A stretch of 64,000 bases of DNA from Allobosea caraganae (GCF_003351345.1 NZ_QQTO01000042.1:1-64000); one strand, 5' to 3'; counted from the first letter of the stretch, positions 44,426 through 52,940 are shown. A program made the numbers and translations. Notes: generated by a model not told the origin, from the letters alone.

Positions 44426-44647
44426 CGAAAGCCCGTCCCGTCCAGGGCTTGCCGCAGCCGGTTTCGACACGAGGATATAGTCGGCGCGTTCGTCATCTAT
44501 CGTACAGAATATCGTATAATCGCCGTACGGTAAAGGACCGAATTGCAATTTTAACACTTTTGTATTGTAGTGATATGTTGTAGCGCACATTCCGTGTGTA
44601 ATATTCCAAGAGAAATGACGCTCTTGTCCTTTCGGAGAAGAGCTAAA

Positions 44648-45394
44648 ATGCAATCCAGCCGACCATACACTAGAAATCGACTTTTGAGATTCCTCAGCGA
44701 GGACGATTTCGCTGAGATTTTCGAACTACTCGAACTTGTCGATCTGCCCAAGCTCACCTCTCTCTCCGAGGCTAACGAGACAGACGGCCACAGCTACTTC
44801 ATCGAGACAGGCGTAGCATCGATCATCGCCGTGTCTCCCGGGGGGCGCCGAGCGGAGGTTGGACTGTTCGGAAGTGATGGCATGACGCCATCTGGGCTGA
44901 TGATCGACGCCGGCCTAAGCCCGTTCCAAGTGATCATGCAGATCCCGGGCGCAGGACATCGCATCCACAGCAAGATACTCGCGCGCGTGCTTAGGGATCG
45001 GCCCGCGTTCCTAATGCTGCTGACGCGCTATGCTCATACGCTCGCCGTCCAGACGGCCTATACGGCCCTGTCGAACGCCGTGCACACCGTAGACGAGCGC
45101 CTCGCGCGGTGGATACTCATGTGCCACGACCGTTGCGAGGGAGACACGGTCTCGCTGACGCACGATTTCCTCGCCGTCTTGCTGTCGGTCCGGCGCCCCA
45201 GCGTGACGACCTCTTTGCATACCCTCGAAGGTCGCGCCCTTATACGGTCCGAGCGCGGGATCATCACGATCGTTGATCGCCCGGGCCTCGCAGCCTTCGC
45301 CGCAGATGCCTACGGAGTTCCAGAGGGGGTCTACGAAACATTGTTGAACGGCGGTCCGCCATCCAAGCTCCCGGCGGTGGCGGCTGGTCGCTAG
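44648..45394 (+). CDS. Crp/Fnr-family transcriptional regulator
   Basis: A 248-residue protein with a cyclic-nucleotide-binding-like beta-barrel (YFIETGVASIIAVSPGGRRA, VGLFGSDGM) and a long dimer helix (FLMLLTRYAHTLAVQTAYTA). The C-terminal helix-turn-helix is VSLTHDFLAVLLSVRRPSVT, LHTLEGRALIRSERGIITIV. No Fe-S cysteine pattern of Fnr is seen. ATG 44648 with GGAG is preferred. Similar proteins follow light, redox or stationary signals in Rhizobiales; the ligand is unknown. Confidence 0.85.
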   Translation: MQSSRPYTRNRLLRFLSEDDFAEIFELLELVDLPKLTSLSEANETDGHSYFIETGVASIIAVSPGGRRAEVGLFGSDGMTPSGLMIDAGLSPFQVIMQIPGAGHRIHSKILARVLRDRPAFLMLLTRYAHTLAVQTAYTALSNAVHTVDERLARWILMCHDRCEGDTVSLTHDFLAVLLSVRRPSVTTSLHTLEGRALIRSERGIITIVDRPGLAAFAADAYGVPEGVYETLLNGGPPSKLPAVAAGR

Positions 45395-45478
45395 GATTCC
45401 ACTCTATCTCCAACCGACCGATGCGCCTTCAGGGCAGGTAGTCTGCAACGGCCCGGTGGGTTCGTACGCTGACAGACG

Positions 45479-45503
45479 GGAACTGCTCCTCCATTCCACG
45501 GTT
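45479..45503 (+). promoter_or_regulatory. Candidate EcfG-like promoter, GGTT variant
   Basis: GGAAC at 45479, spacer 16, GGTT at 45500, 34 bases before the DUF6894 gene. Confidence 0.35.
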
Positions 45504-45536
45504 CGAAGAAATGGGGGGCCCATCAGGTAAGCGTTG

Positions 45537-45851
45537 ATGCCCAAGTTCACGATAACAATCGACGCCGGCGATGGCCCCGAGCAGTTCGACGAAGCGATCG
45601 AGTTTCCAGATATCAAGGCAGCTACCGACGACGCTCAGATCGCCCTGGCCGAGATGGTCCGGGACAAGCTTCCCAACGGCAAGCAGGCCGACTTCGGGGT
45701 AAAGGTCGAGGACGCGGACGGCAAGCAGGTCTACCAGGCCGAGATGCACTTCACGGCGAGGAATGAGGACGATATCGCCGAGGCTGAAGCGGATGCAGAC
45801 GCAGCCGCGAAGGATGTCGCATCAAGCATTCGCGGCGAGTTTCGCAAATGA
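45537..45851 (+). CDS. DUF6894-type small acidic protein
   Basis: A 104-residue protein with FTITIDAGDGPEQFDEAIEF, PDIKAATDDAQIALAEMVRD and an alanine/aspartate-rich C-terminus. The N-terminal strand followed by DD...A and a late DADGK strand matches DUF6894 as I remember it, a family very common in Bosea, Bradyrhizobium and Methylobacterium. ATG 45537. Function unknown. Confidence 0.7.
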   Translation: MPKFTITIDAGDGPEQFDEAIEFPDIKAATDDAQIALAEMVRDKLPNGKQADFGVKVEDADGKQVYQAEMHFTARNEDDIAEAEADADAAAKDVASSIRGEFRK

Positions 45852-45929
45852 TGTGTGTTCCGTTCAATTTGTAGGCAACCAATCCAATCGGGGGCAGTTC
45901 ACTACCCTAGACCTAACCGAAAGCTCGCC

Positions 45930-46283
45930 ATGACAAAGACCATTCTGGTCGTCGAAGACGAGCCCATCATCCGCATGAACGCTGTCGCCATGATCGAGGA
46001 CGCCGGATTCGTCGTCATCGAGGCTTCCAATGCCGACGATGCCATATTGCATCTGGAAGCCCGGCCGGAGATCCGAGTCATCTTCTCCGACATCGAGATG
46101 CCCGGATCGATGGACGGGCTGAAGCTGATCCACCTCGTACGACGCAGATGGCCACCGGTCATCCTCATCCTCGCGTCAGGGCGCGTCTCGCCGCTCGTCG
46201 ACGACATGCCCTCGGAGACGGTGTTTCTAAAGAAGCCTTATGGCCAGGACGACCTGCTCAAGGTCCTCGCCTCAGTCCACTAG
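45930..46283 (+). CDS. Single-domain response regulator paired with an HWE kinase
   Basis: A 117-residue receiver: VVEDEPIIRMNAV, phosphoacceptor Asp in VIFSDIEMPGSMDG, and Lys in FLKKPYGQDDL. The PGSMDGL loop is the form found in FixJ/HWE-associated CpdR-like receivers. Its stop overlaps the reversed stop of an HWE histidine kinase as CTAG. The convergent neighbours are natural partners. Confidence 0.85.
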   Translation: MTKTILVVEDEPIIRMNAVAMIEDAGFVVIEASNADDAILHLEARPEIRVIFSDIEMPGSMDGLKLIHLVRRRWPPVILILASGRVSPLVDDMPSETVFLKKPYGQDDLLKVLASVH

Positions 46284-47341
46284 CTGGCGAGCTTCTCCGC
46301 CTTCAAGCGCAGCGTGACGATCAAGCCATCCTCGGACCAGTCGTAATTTATCGACCCGCCAAGCTGGCCGCCGACACTTCGCTCGACGAGGCGGCTACCG
46401 TAGCCGGTCGGCCGTTCGCCGACGCTGACCTTCGGACCGCCGCGCTCGGTCCATATGATCCGTACTTCGTCGCCCTCGCTGGCGCCCGAAATATCGAGAT
46501 GTCCGAGTTCAGACGACAGCGCCCCGTACTTCAGGGAGTTGGTCGCGAGTTCGTGGATGACGAGGGCGAGCGTCGTTGCGGTGTTCTCGCCGACGCCCAT
46601 GCGCGGAACGGCCACCCGGATGCGGCCACTGAAGGCTCCGGTGTCCTCATATGGCGACAAAAGGATCGCAACCAGGTCCCCGAGCAGCGCGGCCGTGCCC
46701 TGATGGCCGGGAAGCGGCCGCACCAAATCATGGGCGCGGCCCAGAGCCGCGAGGCGACCCGTGAGATCGGTCGCCATTTCCTTGGCCGTCGTCGTCGATC
46801 GGGAGGTGAGTTGCGTCAGGCCCATGGCGATGGCGAGCAGGTTCTTGACGCGGTGGCTCATCTCGCCAGCCAGGAGCTCATGGCCTTCCTCGGCCTGCTT
46901 ACGTCCGGTGACATCGAGGAAGATGCCGTAGGCCAGTCGATCGTGCAGCCCCGAGTCGTCGCCGATGCCGCGGGCCGAGATCCAACGGATATCCTCGCCG
47001 ATGATGATGCGGAAGTCGATCTCATAGGCGCCGATGATAGCGCGGGTCGCAGTAAAGGCCGCTCGGACCCTATCCCGGTCCGCCGGGTGGATGCGGGCCG
47101 ACAGGTCCTCGAACCTCACGGTGCCGTTCTGCGTGACATTCCACAGCTCGAAGCCTCGATCGTCCATCGAGAAGGCGTCGGTCTCGACGTTCCATGACCA
47201 CAGGGCGACACCAGCGGCGCTGATCGCGCGGCGCAGGCTGCTGGCGTCCCAAGACTGGGGATTGCTTTTTGGCACCGGTACGCTCGCTGGGCTGCGGAAA
47301 CTGCCTTCTAGAGGGTAACGCCGCTGAAACATATTCCGCAT
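46280..47341 (-). CDS. PAS-HWE-type sensor histidine kinase
   Basis: A 353-residue soluble kinase. One PAS domain (about residues 38-150, ISAAGVALWSWNVETDAF), then the HWE dimerisation region with the phosphorylated His in EMSHRVKNLLAIAMGL, and the HWE ATPase marks HELATNSLKYGAL and WTERGGP, ending GYGSRLVERSVGGQLGG. HWE kinases are the partners of lone receivers and of the PhyR stress pathway in alphaproteobacteria. It lies 18 bases after a transglutaminase gene on the same strand, probably one transcript. Confidence 0.9.
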   Translation of the reverse strand: MRNMFQRRYPLEGSFRSPASVPVPKSNPQSWDASSLRRAISAAGVALWSWNVETDAFSMDDRGFELWNVTQNGTVRFEDLSARIHPADRDRVRAAFTATRAIIGAYEIDFRIIIGEDIRWISARGIGDDSGLHDRLAYGIFLDVTGRKQAEEGHELLAGEMSHRVKNLLAIAMGLTQLTSRSTTTAKEMATDLTGRLAALGRAHDLVRPLPGHQGTAALLGDLVAILLSPYEDTGAFSGRIRVAVPRMGVGENTATTLALVIHELATNSLKYGALSSELGHLDISGASEGDEVRIIWTERGGPKVSVGERPTGYGSRLVERSVGGQLGGSINYDWSEDGLIVTLRLKAEKLAS

Positions 47342-47359
47342 GCGGCCAAACTCGGTGGT

Positions 47360-48187
47360 TCAAGCCGCGACGACCTCATCGGTGGTGACCTCGAACCGCT
47401 GGAGGATGTGCGGACCGAAGGTGTGGATCATTGGGATGTCGGCGGCGTCCCGGCCCCTGGCGACAAGGATGCGGCCGATCCGCGGCATATTGTGACGCGC
47501 GTCGAAGGTGTACCACTGGCCGTCGAGGTATGCCTCGAACCAAGCGTTGTAATCCATTGGTGCGGGGTCGCGGGGCACGCCGATGTCGCCCAGGTAGCCG
47601 TTGCAGTAGCGCGCGGGGATGTTCATGCAGCGACAAAAGGCGACCGCGAGATGCGTGAAGTCCCGGCAGACGCCGACGCCCTCCGCCAATGCCTGGGCGG
47701 CGGTTCGTGTGCTTCGCGCCGACTGGTAATCGAACCGTAGCTGGGCGTGCACGTAGTTGCAGATCTGTTGGACGCGGTTCCAGCCAGGGGCGTAGTTGCC
47801 GAATAAGCCCCATGCGGTTGCCGAAAGCTCGTCGACCTCACAGTAGCGGCTCGACAGCATGTATTCGAAGACCTCGGACGGCAGGTCGGCGGGGAACACT
47901 TCCCGAGCGTCGTGATCGAAATGGTCGGGCTCGCCCAGGTCCCGGATGATCATGTCGTTGGTCAATTGAACGCCTCCGCACGGCACGACAAGACGGCGGC
48001 AGCGGTTGCCGAAGCCGTCCGTATATTCGGCGGTCGGGACGTCGCTGCCGTCGTTAAGGGCTTTCACAGCCGTTCTCGGAGTGCTCCCCCGGTCGCCATC
48101 GCGGCTTGGATGGGGGTCGAGAAGCAACAACCCGGGCGTCGGCTGGTAGGTGACGATCTCGATCCGATAGCCGACGCGTATGTCCAT
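47360..48187 (-). CDS. Transglutaminase-like cysteine protease family protein
   Basis: A 275-residue intact member of the family broken at 32 kb. The N-terminal beta domain (VGYRIEIVTYQPTPGLLLLD) is followed by the catalytic core: Cys in GVGVCRDFTHLAVAFCRCMN and Asp in WYTFDARHNMPRIG. At the position of the canonical catalytic His (HAW) the sequence is MDYNAWFEAYLDGQW, with Asn, which I believe is usual for this subgroup but leaves the triad in doubt. Probably cytoplasmic; substrates unknown. A GGTT-variant stress promoter lies upstream. Confidence 0.85.
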   Translation of the reverse strand: MDIRVGYRIEIVTYQPTPGLLLLDPHPSRDGDRGSTPRTAVKALNDGSDVPTAEYTDGFGNRCRRLVVPCGGVQLTNDMIIRDLGEPDHFDHDAREVFPADLPSEVFEYMLSSRYCEVDELSATAWGLFGNYAPGWNRVQQICNYVHAQLRFDYQSARSTRTAAQALAEGVGVCRDFTHLAVAFCRCMNIPARYCNGYLGDIGVPRDPAPMDYNAWFEAYLDGQWYTFDARHNMPRIGRILVARGRDAADIPMIHTFGPHILQRFEVTTDEVVAA

Positions 48188-48216
48188 CGCAGACGTCCTC
48201 GCGAGTAATCACCGCA

Positions 48217-48241
48217 AACCCGAGGAAAGGGCGGTAGTTCC
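48217..48241 (-). promoter_or_regulatory. Candidate EcfG-like promoter, GGTT variant
   Basis: Minus strand GGAAC (48241-48237), spacer 16, GGTT (48220-48217), 30 bases before the transglutaminase start. Confidence 0.35.
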
Positions 48242-48461
48242 GCGCGGAATGACGAGATTTTAGCCGCGTCTGATGAGTTTTCAGGCGCTCGCATCGCCCC
48301 CCTCTCGCCCGATCGATGAGGAGCCACGAACCACGCGTGGGCCGCGCCCAGTGCCGCCGCCGGCCAGCGGCCCACCCGCACGATGTACGGCTGGCAATCA
48401 TGTCTCCCACGCTTTTCATGCTACGGGGAGAGGACCGGAAATCGCGAAGGGTCGGGCAGCC

Positions 48462-49082
48462 TCAACGCAGCAGTCGCTCGGCGTCGAAAGCATCCCAGCC
48501 GTCCAGATCGGGCGACCGACTGTCCGTTCCGTCGGTCCCAGCATCGCTGACCTTTGAATCGACCTTATTGGCCCGCGCGAGCGCGGCCTTGCCCGCAGCC
48601 CGCCGACGATTCTCGGCGCTCACCTGTGCGTCCTCTTCCCGCCAGATGGTCGGCAGGTCGCCGTCGAGGATCGTCTCGATGTGCCGCGGATCGAAGACGT
48701 GGAAGGTCACGGCCCTGGCGCGTCCACGAAGCTTGACGGTGCGTGTCCCGGCGCTTTGCAGCCGACCATCGCCCAGCCACTTGTGACGCTCGCGCGAGGA
48801 GATCGCCAGAACGTCCTCGACCTCGCTCGGCAGCAGGGGCAGTTCCGGAAGCGCGTCCATCGCTGTCGAAATGCGTTCCCTGGTGCTGGCGAACGCAGTG
48901 GCGTCGCCTTCCGGCATCGAGAGCACGACGCGTCCAGCTTCGACCGTCAGGTGCTTTCTCGAGTTCCAGGAAAGACGGCGCCGCAGCTCCCGTTCGATGC
49001 CCTTGGCCCTGACCGACGAGCCGAGCGTCACGGAGGACGGAAGCGCCCATTCCGCGATCAAAGGGAAGGAATCATGTGCCAT
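48462..49082 (-). CDS. Uncharacterised protein beside an exonuclease gene
   Basis: A 206-residue cytoplasmic protein. The central part looks like a MerR- or excisionase-type winged helix (LLPSEVEDVLAISSRERHKW, LGDGRLQSAG, TVKLRGRARAVTFHVFDPRH) with flanking basic helices (IERELRRRLSWNSRKHL; AENRRRAAGKAALARANK). That suggests DNA binding, but I recognise no family. It follows the 3'-5' exonuclease gene on the same strand after 91 bases and may be co-transcribed with it. Confidence 0.65.
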   Translation of the reverse strand: MAHDSFPLIAEWALPSSVTLGSSVRAKGIERELRRRLSWNSRKHLTVEAGRVVLSMPEGDATAFASTRERISTAMDALPELPLLPSEVEDVLAISSRERHKWLGDGRLQSAGTRTVKLRGRARAVTFHVFDPRHIETILDGDLPTIWREEDAQVSAENRRRAAGKAALARANKVDSKVSDAGTDGTDSRSPDLDGWDAFDAERLLR

Positions 49083-49173
49083 GTGCAGCGGGCCGGCTTC
49101 GCCTAAGCTCCGGTGGGTTTCGTATTGAACCGCACAGAGCGAGCCGCGTTCCGGGCCGACCCCGCTGCGCTCA

Positions 49174-49923
49174 TCACAACAAGCGCGTCTGGATCGGTGA
49201 AGCTGGCTCAGCAACACGGAGTTCTCCCCGCCGCCTCAGCTCCGTATCCGCGCTGAAACGGATGTCGATATCGCGATCCTTCGCCAGCGCGTGCAGCGCA
49301 ACCTCGGAAACCTGATCCCACCCCTTACCGCGGTCCTGACCGGACGGGACGCGCGGCAGGAGCCCGGGTTCGCCGCTCCAAAGCAGCAATTGATCGAGAG
49401 GTGCCTCGTTCAGCATGTCGCGCAGATGGTGGGCGGTGACATAGGCGTCGGGCATGGCGCGATGGGCTGGAAGGCCGAGCTCGTGAATGAGCCCTTCCGG
49501 CATGCGCTGATAGCGCAGCATCTGGTTCGAGAACCGCGGCAGATCGGGCCACAGTCGCAGGGCGCATTTCCAGGTGCAGATCCAGCGTGCGCCTCCCGTA
49601 AGCGATGGGGTGCAGTAGCGCATCTCGAAGCCGGCGCGATGGGCCGCCAGCGCGACGACGCCGCCTTCCGGGCGCAATACGGACGGAGCGATCTGCTTCC
49701 AGAAAGGAGCGCCTGCCACGTCGACATCGCGGATATGGTGGACGGCCATCGTGTCGGCGGAGATCGCTCGACCAGGATTGACCAGGAGCGCACCCCGCTG
49801 ATCATCGACGCGCCAGCGCCCGTCCCGGCCGCGCGCGACGTCCTGCCATCCAATCTCGCAGACGTCGTGCGGTCCGCCTCCGGCGGTCTCCAGGTCGATC
49901 ACTCTGACGCGTTCACTCGGCAT
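49174..49923 (-). CDS. DEDDh 3'-5' exonuclease family protein
   Basis: A 249-residue protein with the exonuclease motifs I (VIDLETAGGG, Asp and Glu ligands), II (MAVHHIRDVDVAG and the ALAAHRAGFE region) and III (HRAMPDAYVTAHHL, with His and Asp). This is the DnaQ-like fold used for proofreading or nucleic-acid trimming. It is not linked to a polymerase gene. A long C-terminal part of about 70 residues is not recognised. Confidence 0.8.
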   Translation of the reverse strand: MPSERVRVIDLETAGGGPHDVCEIGWQDVARGRDGRWRVDDQRGALLVNPGRAISADTMAVHHIRDVDVAGAPFWKQIAPSVLRPEGGVVALAAHRAGFEMRYCTPSLTGGARWICTWKCALRLWPDLPRFSNQMLRYQRMPEGLIHELGLPAHRAMPDAYVTAHHLRDMLNEAPLDQLLLWSGEPGLLPRVPSGQDRGKGWDQVSEVALHALAKDRDIDIRFSADTELRRRGELRVAEPASPIQTRLL

Positions 49924-50045
49924 CGGCCTTAAATCAGCATCCGGTTCGACCAGAACAAGTCAGCAGGCTTCGCTTAAACACGCGACAGCGGCTTCGAGAA
50001 TGCACGCAAGACTCACCGGCACACGCCTTCGACGGTCTCATGCTC

Positions 50046-50070
50046 GGAACTTCCCGGTCCCGCTCCGGTT
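50046..50070 (+). promoter_or_regulatory. Candidate EcfG-like promoter, GGTT variant
   Basis: GGAAC at 50046, spacer 16, GGTT at 50067, 34 bases before the DUF2171 gene. Confidence 0.35.
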
Positions 50071-50103
50071 GCCGCAGCGGAGCATTCAGCACGGGAGCCG
50101 ATC

Positions 50104-50343
50104 ATGATGTTCGTTGAGCAGATCAAGGAAGGGCAGAAGGTCATCGGCGCGGATGGCGGCCATGTCGGCACCATCGACGGCCTGAGCGGACAGCTTCTCA
50201 AGCTGAAGAAGAACGACCCCGACTCCGGCGGCGCGCACCACTATCTCGACCTTGGCCTGGTCGTGGCTGTTGAGGGCGATACGATCAGGTTGATCGTACC
50301 GGCGGCCGAGGCCAAGGAGCGGTGGTCAGAGGCTGCCGAGTGA
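50104..50343 (+). CDS. DUF2171 small beta protein
   Basis: A 79-residue protein: [55 protein letters not shown] and [10 protein letters not shown]. This is the DUF2171 layout, a PRC-barrel-like fold seen in stress-regulated proteins of Rhizobiales. ATG 50104 (50107 equally possible). The stop overlaps the GTG of the next gene. Confidence 0.85.
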   Translation: MMFVEQIKEGQKVIGADGGHVGTIDGLSGQLLKLKKNDPDSGGAHHYLDLGLVVAVEGDTIRLIVPAAEAKERWSEAAE

Positions 50344-51008
50344 GAAGTATCGATCGTCGAACTTTTCTCGGCGCCGTCTGCATGGTGGGAACGGCAGACC
50401 GGTCAACGGCTCAGTCCTCTATCGGCGTAGACCGTTTCGGCTCGGCGGGATCGACCGTCTACCTGCTGCATGGCTCCGATGGCCTGACCAATGCCAGTCG
50501 TTATCAATTCGCGGCTCAGACGATCGCCAACGCCGGTTACACGGTGCTACTGCCGCGCTACTTCGAAGCGACCGGCGACAGCCGCGCTCGCTACGGTGAC
50601 ATCCGGGCGAAGTTCCCTACCTGGCTGCGGACGCTCGAGAGCATCCTCTCGGAGCCCTCGCCCGGGACGGAGCCGGGGCGCATCGGGCTGGTCGGCTTCT
50701 CGCTGGGGGGCGCCCTGGCGCTAGCTCTCGCTACGCGCTCGCCCCGGGTTCGAGCCGTCGTCGATTTCTTCGGCTTCGCGCCGGACGGCCTCGGCTGGGG
50801 GCTCAAGCTGCCACCGACGCTGATCCTGCATGGCTCCTCCGATCGGGTGGTCCCGGTGGATAATGCGGCGTCGATCGAGCGTCTGATCAGGTCGCAGGGC
50901 GGTACCGTCGAAAGCCATATCTATCCCGGTGATGGCCACGGCCTTTCGCTGGCTTCGTGGCCCGACGCAATCGGACGAACGCAAGCTTTTCTTCAGCGCC
51001 ATCTCTAG
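50340..51008 (+). CDS. Dienelactone hydrolase-family protein with Tat-like leader
   Basis: A 222-residue alpha/beta hydrolase. The N-terminus [20 protein letters not shown] carries a twin-arginine followed by a hydrophobic stretch. Active-site parts are [13 protein letters not shown], nucleophile Ser in [10 protein letters not shown] (Ser rather than the Cys of true dienelactone hydrolase), Asp in HGSSDRVVP and His in [11 protein letters not shown] 50340 overlaps the DUF2171 stop as GTGA and has GAGG upstream, so the pair is translationally coupled. Probably an exported esterase. Confidence 0.8.
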   Translation: MRSIDRRTFLGAVCMVGTADRSTAQSSIGVDRFGSAGSTVYLLHGSDGLTNASRYQFAAQTIANAGYTVLLPRYFEATGDSRARYGDIRAKFPTWLRTLESILSEPSPGTEPGRIGLVGFSLGGALALALATRSPRVRAVVDFFGFAPDGLGWGLKLPPTLILHGSSDRVVPVDNAASIERLIRSQGGTVESHIYPGDGHGLSLASWPDAIGRTQAFLQRHL

Positions 51009-51056
51009 TTTCTCGACCGCGTCGGACGGATCGATCGCGAAAGCCGGCAGCGCAGC

Positions 51057-51082
51057 GGAACGACCGAGGCACCGCGCCCGTT
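51057..51082 (+). promoter_or_regulatory. EcfG-type general stress promoter
   Basis: GGAAC at 51057, spacer 17, CGTT at 51079; the PRC-barrel gene starts at 51112 behind AGGAGGAAGG. Confidence 0.75.
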
Positions 51083-51111
51083 CATTAGGTTTCCAACGAG
51101 GAGGAAGGCCC

Positions 51112-51411
51112 ATGGACCATTCCCGGCATCCGCGCCTAACGACGACCGAATTGACCGCCGATGTCCTCGACGGGGCGACAATCTACGGACCCGGTGACGA
51201 GAAGATCGGCTCGGTATCTCACATCCACGGATCAGGACCGACGACCAAGGTTGTCGTGGACGTCGGCGGCTTTCTCGGTATCGGCGCCAAGCCCGTGGCG
51301 ATTGCCTTGAGCGAGCTCGAGTTCATGCGTGACGAGGACGGTGATGTCCACGCCGTCACGACCTGGACCAAGGACCGGTTGAAGGAGATGCCGGAGCATA
51401 TCGATCCCTAG
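51112..51411 (+). CDS. PRC-barrel domain stress protein
   Basis: A 99-residue protein with one PRC-barrel: LDGATIYGPGDEKIGSVSHI, TKVVVDVGGFLGIGAKPVAI, LSELEFMRDEDGD and TTWTKDRLKEMPEH. Such proteins are among the strongest general-stress genes of alphaproteobacteria. The ribosome site GAGGAGG is nearly ideal and the promoter is a perfect match. A hairpin terminator lies about 100 bases downstream. Confidence 0.9.
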   Translation: MDHSRHPRLTTTELTADVLDGATIYGPGDEKIGSVSHIHGSGPTTKVVVDVGGFLGIGAKPVAIALSELEFMRDEDGDVHAVTTWTKDRLKEMPEHIDP

Positions 51412-51512
51412 GGCTGCTCGCGTGAGCGGCTGGCGTCCAGCCGCCCGCGCGACAGATTCACCCCAAAGTGCGCCTTAATGTACCCGGAAGTCCGCCGCAC
51501 CAAAGCGCACGA

Positions 51513-51536
51513 AAAGCCCGGCTTCGACCGGGCTTT
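51513..51536. terminator. Hairpin terminator between converging genes
   Basis: aaagcccgg and ccgggcttt form a 9-base stem with a 6-base loop, with A/T flanks on both sides, so it can stop transcription from either direction. Confidence 0.75.
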
Positions 51537-51611
51537 CATTTCCTAGAAATGACGCGGATCGATCACCTAAGAACGTGAGGTATTGCTCCAGCAGGGGCCT
51601 TTGCCCCGGAG

Positions 51612-51833
51612 TCAACGTGGCCCGCGAGCCAATTCCAGAGATCTTTCCACCATGCCATCGACGGTCCATCGCTCCATATCGGCGTTCGCCTCCTCATGCG
51701 ACCGATAGCGATAGATGCCTTTGCGAATGACCCGTGGTGCGCGGCGCGAGTTGTCGACGCTGGCTTCGATCTCGGCCTCAGTGGGGGCCCTCATGCCAAC
51801 TTCAGGAAGTCGCCGTTTTCCGATAACGCGCAT
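51612..51833 (-). CDS. Small antitoxin-like protein
   Basis: A 73-residue protein with GGAGG before ATG 51833. The C-terminal half reads APRVIRKGIYRYRSHEEANA then DMERWTVDGMVER, a pattern (PKGVFRYRSHEEANADxERW) that I remember from small rhizobial proteins next to nucleotidyltransferases. No toxin gene is adjacent here; a decayed segment lies upstream. The role is uncertain. Confidence 0.6.
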   Translation of the reverse strand: MRVIGKRRLPEVGMRAPTEAEIEASVDNSRRAPRVIRKGIYRYRSHEEANADMERWTVDGMVERSLELARGPR

Positions 51834-51918
51834 CTTGGCCTCCGCAGCCATCTGAGAATGGCGTCAGGCATGGCATAGGACAAGACGAGCCGAGCCTGCT
51901 TTTCAAACACGGCTTCCA

Positions 51919-52002
51919 GAAGGCCTTGAGCGGGCCGTAGCGCGAGATCCCATAGGGCTCGACCGCCTGCGCGGAGGCGGCCAGGCCGGCGTCGAGGGCT
52001 CG
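51919..52002 (-). pseudogene. Fragment of a second YciE/YciF-family gene
   Basis: The minus strand encodes ALDAGLAASAQAVEPYGISR followed by YGPLKAF, which aligns with ALDAGLVASAQAVEHYEMAR YGTLKAW in the intact gene at 40738, also at DNA level. Nothing of the rest of the gene is found on either side. It is a truncated paralogue. Confidence 0.8.
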
Positions 52003-52163
52003 GAATAGCTGCGAAACTGCCCGGCACAGCGGGGTGTTTCGTTCGCCTTCAAGGGAACTTTGCTCAGAAGTTTTCAGCACCCCATCCCGCGTTCGGTCGA
52101 ACGCTACGGCGCCCGGGAGGCTGAAGATTGGATGAGATGATCACAGGCTGACGGTCGCGACCG

Positions 52164-52940
52164 TCACCGTTTCGACAGCTCGATCCAGACCGGGGCATGA
52201 TCGCTGGCCTTCTCCCAGCCGCGGACATGGGTGTCGACTCCGGCGGACTTCAGTCGCCCGGCCAGTTCCGGGCTCAGCAGCAGATGGTCCAGACGAAGTC
52301 CGGCATTCCGCCCCCAGGCGTTCCTGAAGTAATCCCAGAAGGTGTAGATGCGCTCGCCGGGATGCAGTTCGCGGAGCGCATCGGTCCAGCCCCGGTCGCG
52401 GATCCGGGCGAAGGCTTCGCGAACCTCGGGGCGGAACAGGGCGTCATCCAGCCAGCGTTCTGGCTTGTAGACGTCGAGCTCGGTCGGGATAACGTTGAAG
52501 TCGCCGATTAGCGCGACGGGCACCTGGTGGGCGAGCAAGGCCTCGGCATGGACGGAAAGGCGCTCAAACCAGAGCAGCTTGTATTCGAATTTCGGCCCGG
52601 GCGCCGGGTTTCCGTTAGGCAGGTAGAGGCATCCGATCAGGATGCCCTTCACAGCCGCCTCGATGTAGCGGCTGTTCGTATCGCCCGTGTCTCCCGGAAG
52701 ACCGCGGCGGGTCTCGATCGGGTCAGTGCCTCGGGCAAGGATTGCGACCCCGTTCCAGCTCTTTTGACCGTGCCAGACGGCGCCGTAGCCCGCGTCCCGG
52801 ATCGCCTTCTCCGGGAACTTGTTCTGGGCCGCCTTCAGCTCCTGGAGGCAGACGACATCGGGCTTCGCCTCGGCGAGCCAACGCAGCAGCACCGAGAGCC
52901 GGCCGTTGATGCCGTTGACGTTGAAGGTCGCGATCCGCAC
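52164..52940 (-). CDS. xth: Exodeoxyribonuclease III
   Basis: A 258-residue AP endonuclease/3' exonuclease: ATFNVNGINGR, metal ligand Glu in VVCLQELKA, SRYIEA, ALIGDFNVIPTELDVY and the final DHLLLSPELA with SDHAPVWIEL. It cuts DNA at abasic sites and trims 3' ends. It probably forms one transcript with a 40-residue gene six bases upstream. Confidence 0.95.
   Translation of the reverse strand: MRIATFNVNGINGRLSVLLRWLAEAKPDVVCLQELKAAQNKFPEKAIRDAGYGAVWHGQKSWNGVAILARGTDPIETRRGLPGDTGDTNSRYIEAAVKGILIGCLYLPNGNPAPGPKFEYKLLWFERLSVHAEALLAHQVPVALIGDFNVIPTELDVYKPERWLDDALFRPEVREAFARIRDRGWTDALRELHPGERIYTFWDYFRNAWGRNAGLRLDHLLLSPELAGRLKSAGVDTHVRGWEKASDHAPVWIELSKR

Noticed and set aside
44426-44647. Fnr/FixK-type box between the receiver and the Crp-type regulator
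   Set aside because: No TTGAT-N4-ATCAA-like palindrome was found in the A/T-rich gap.
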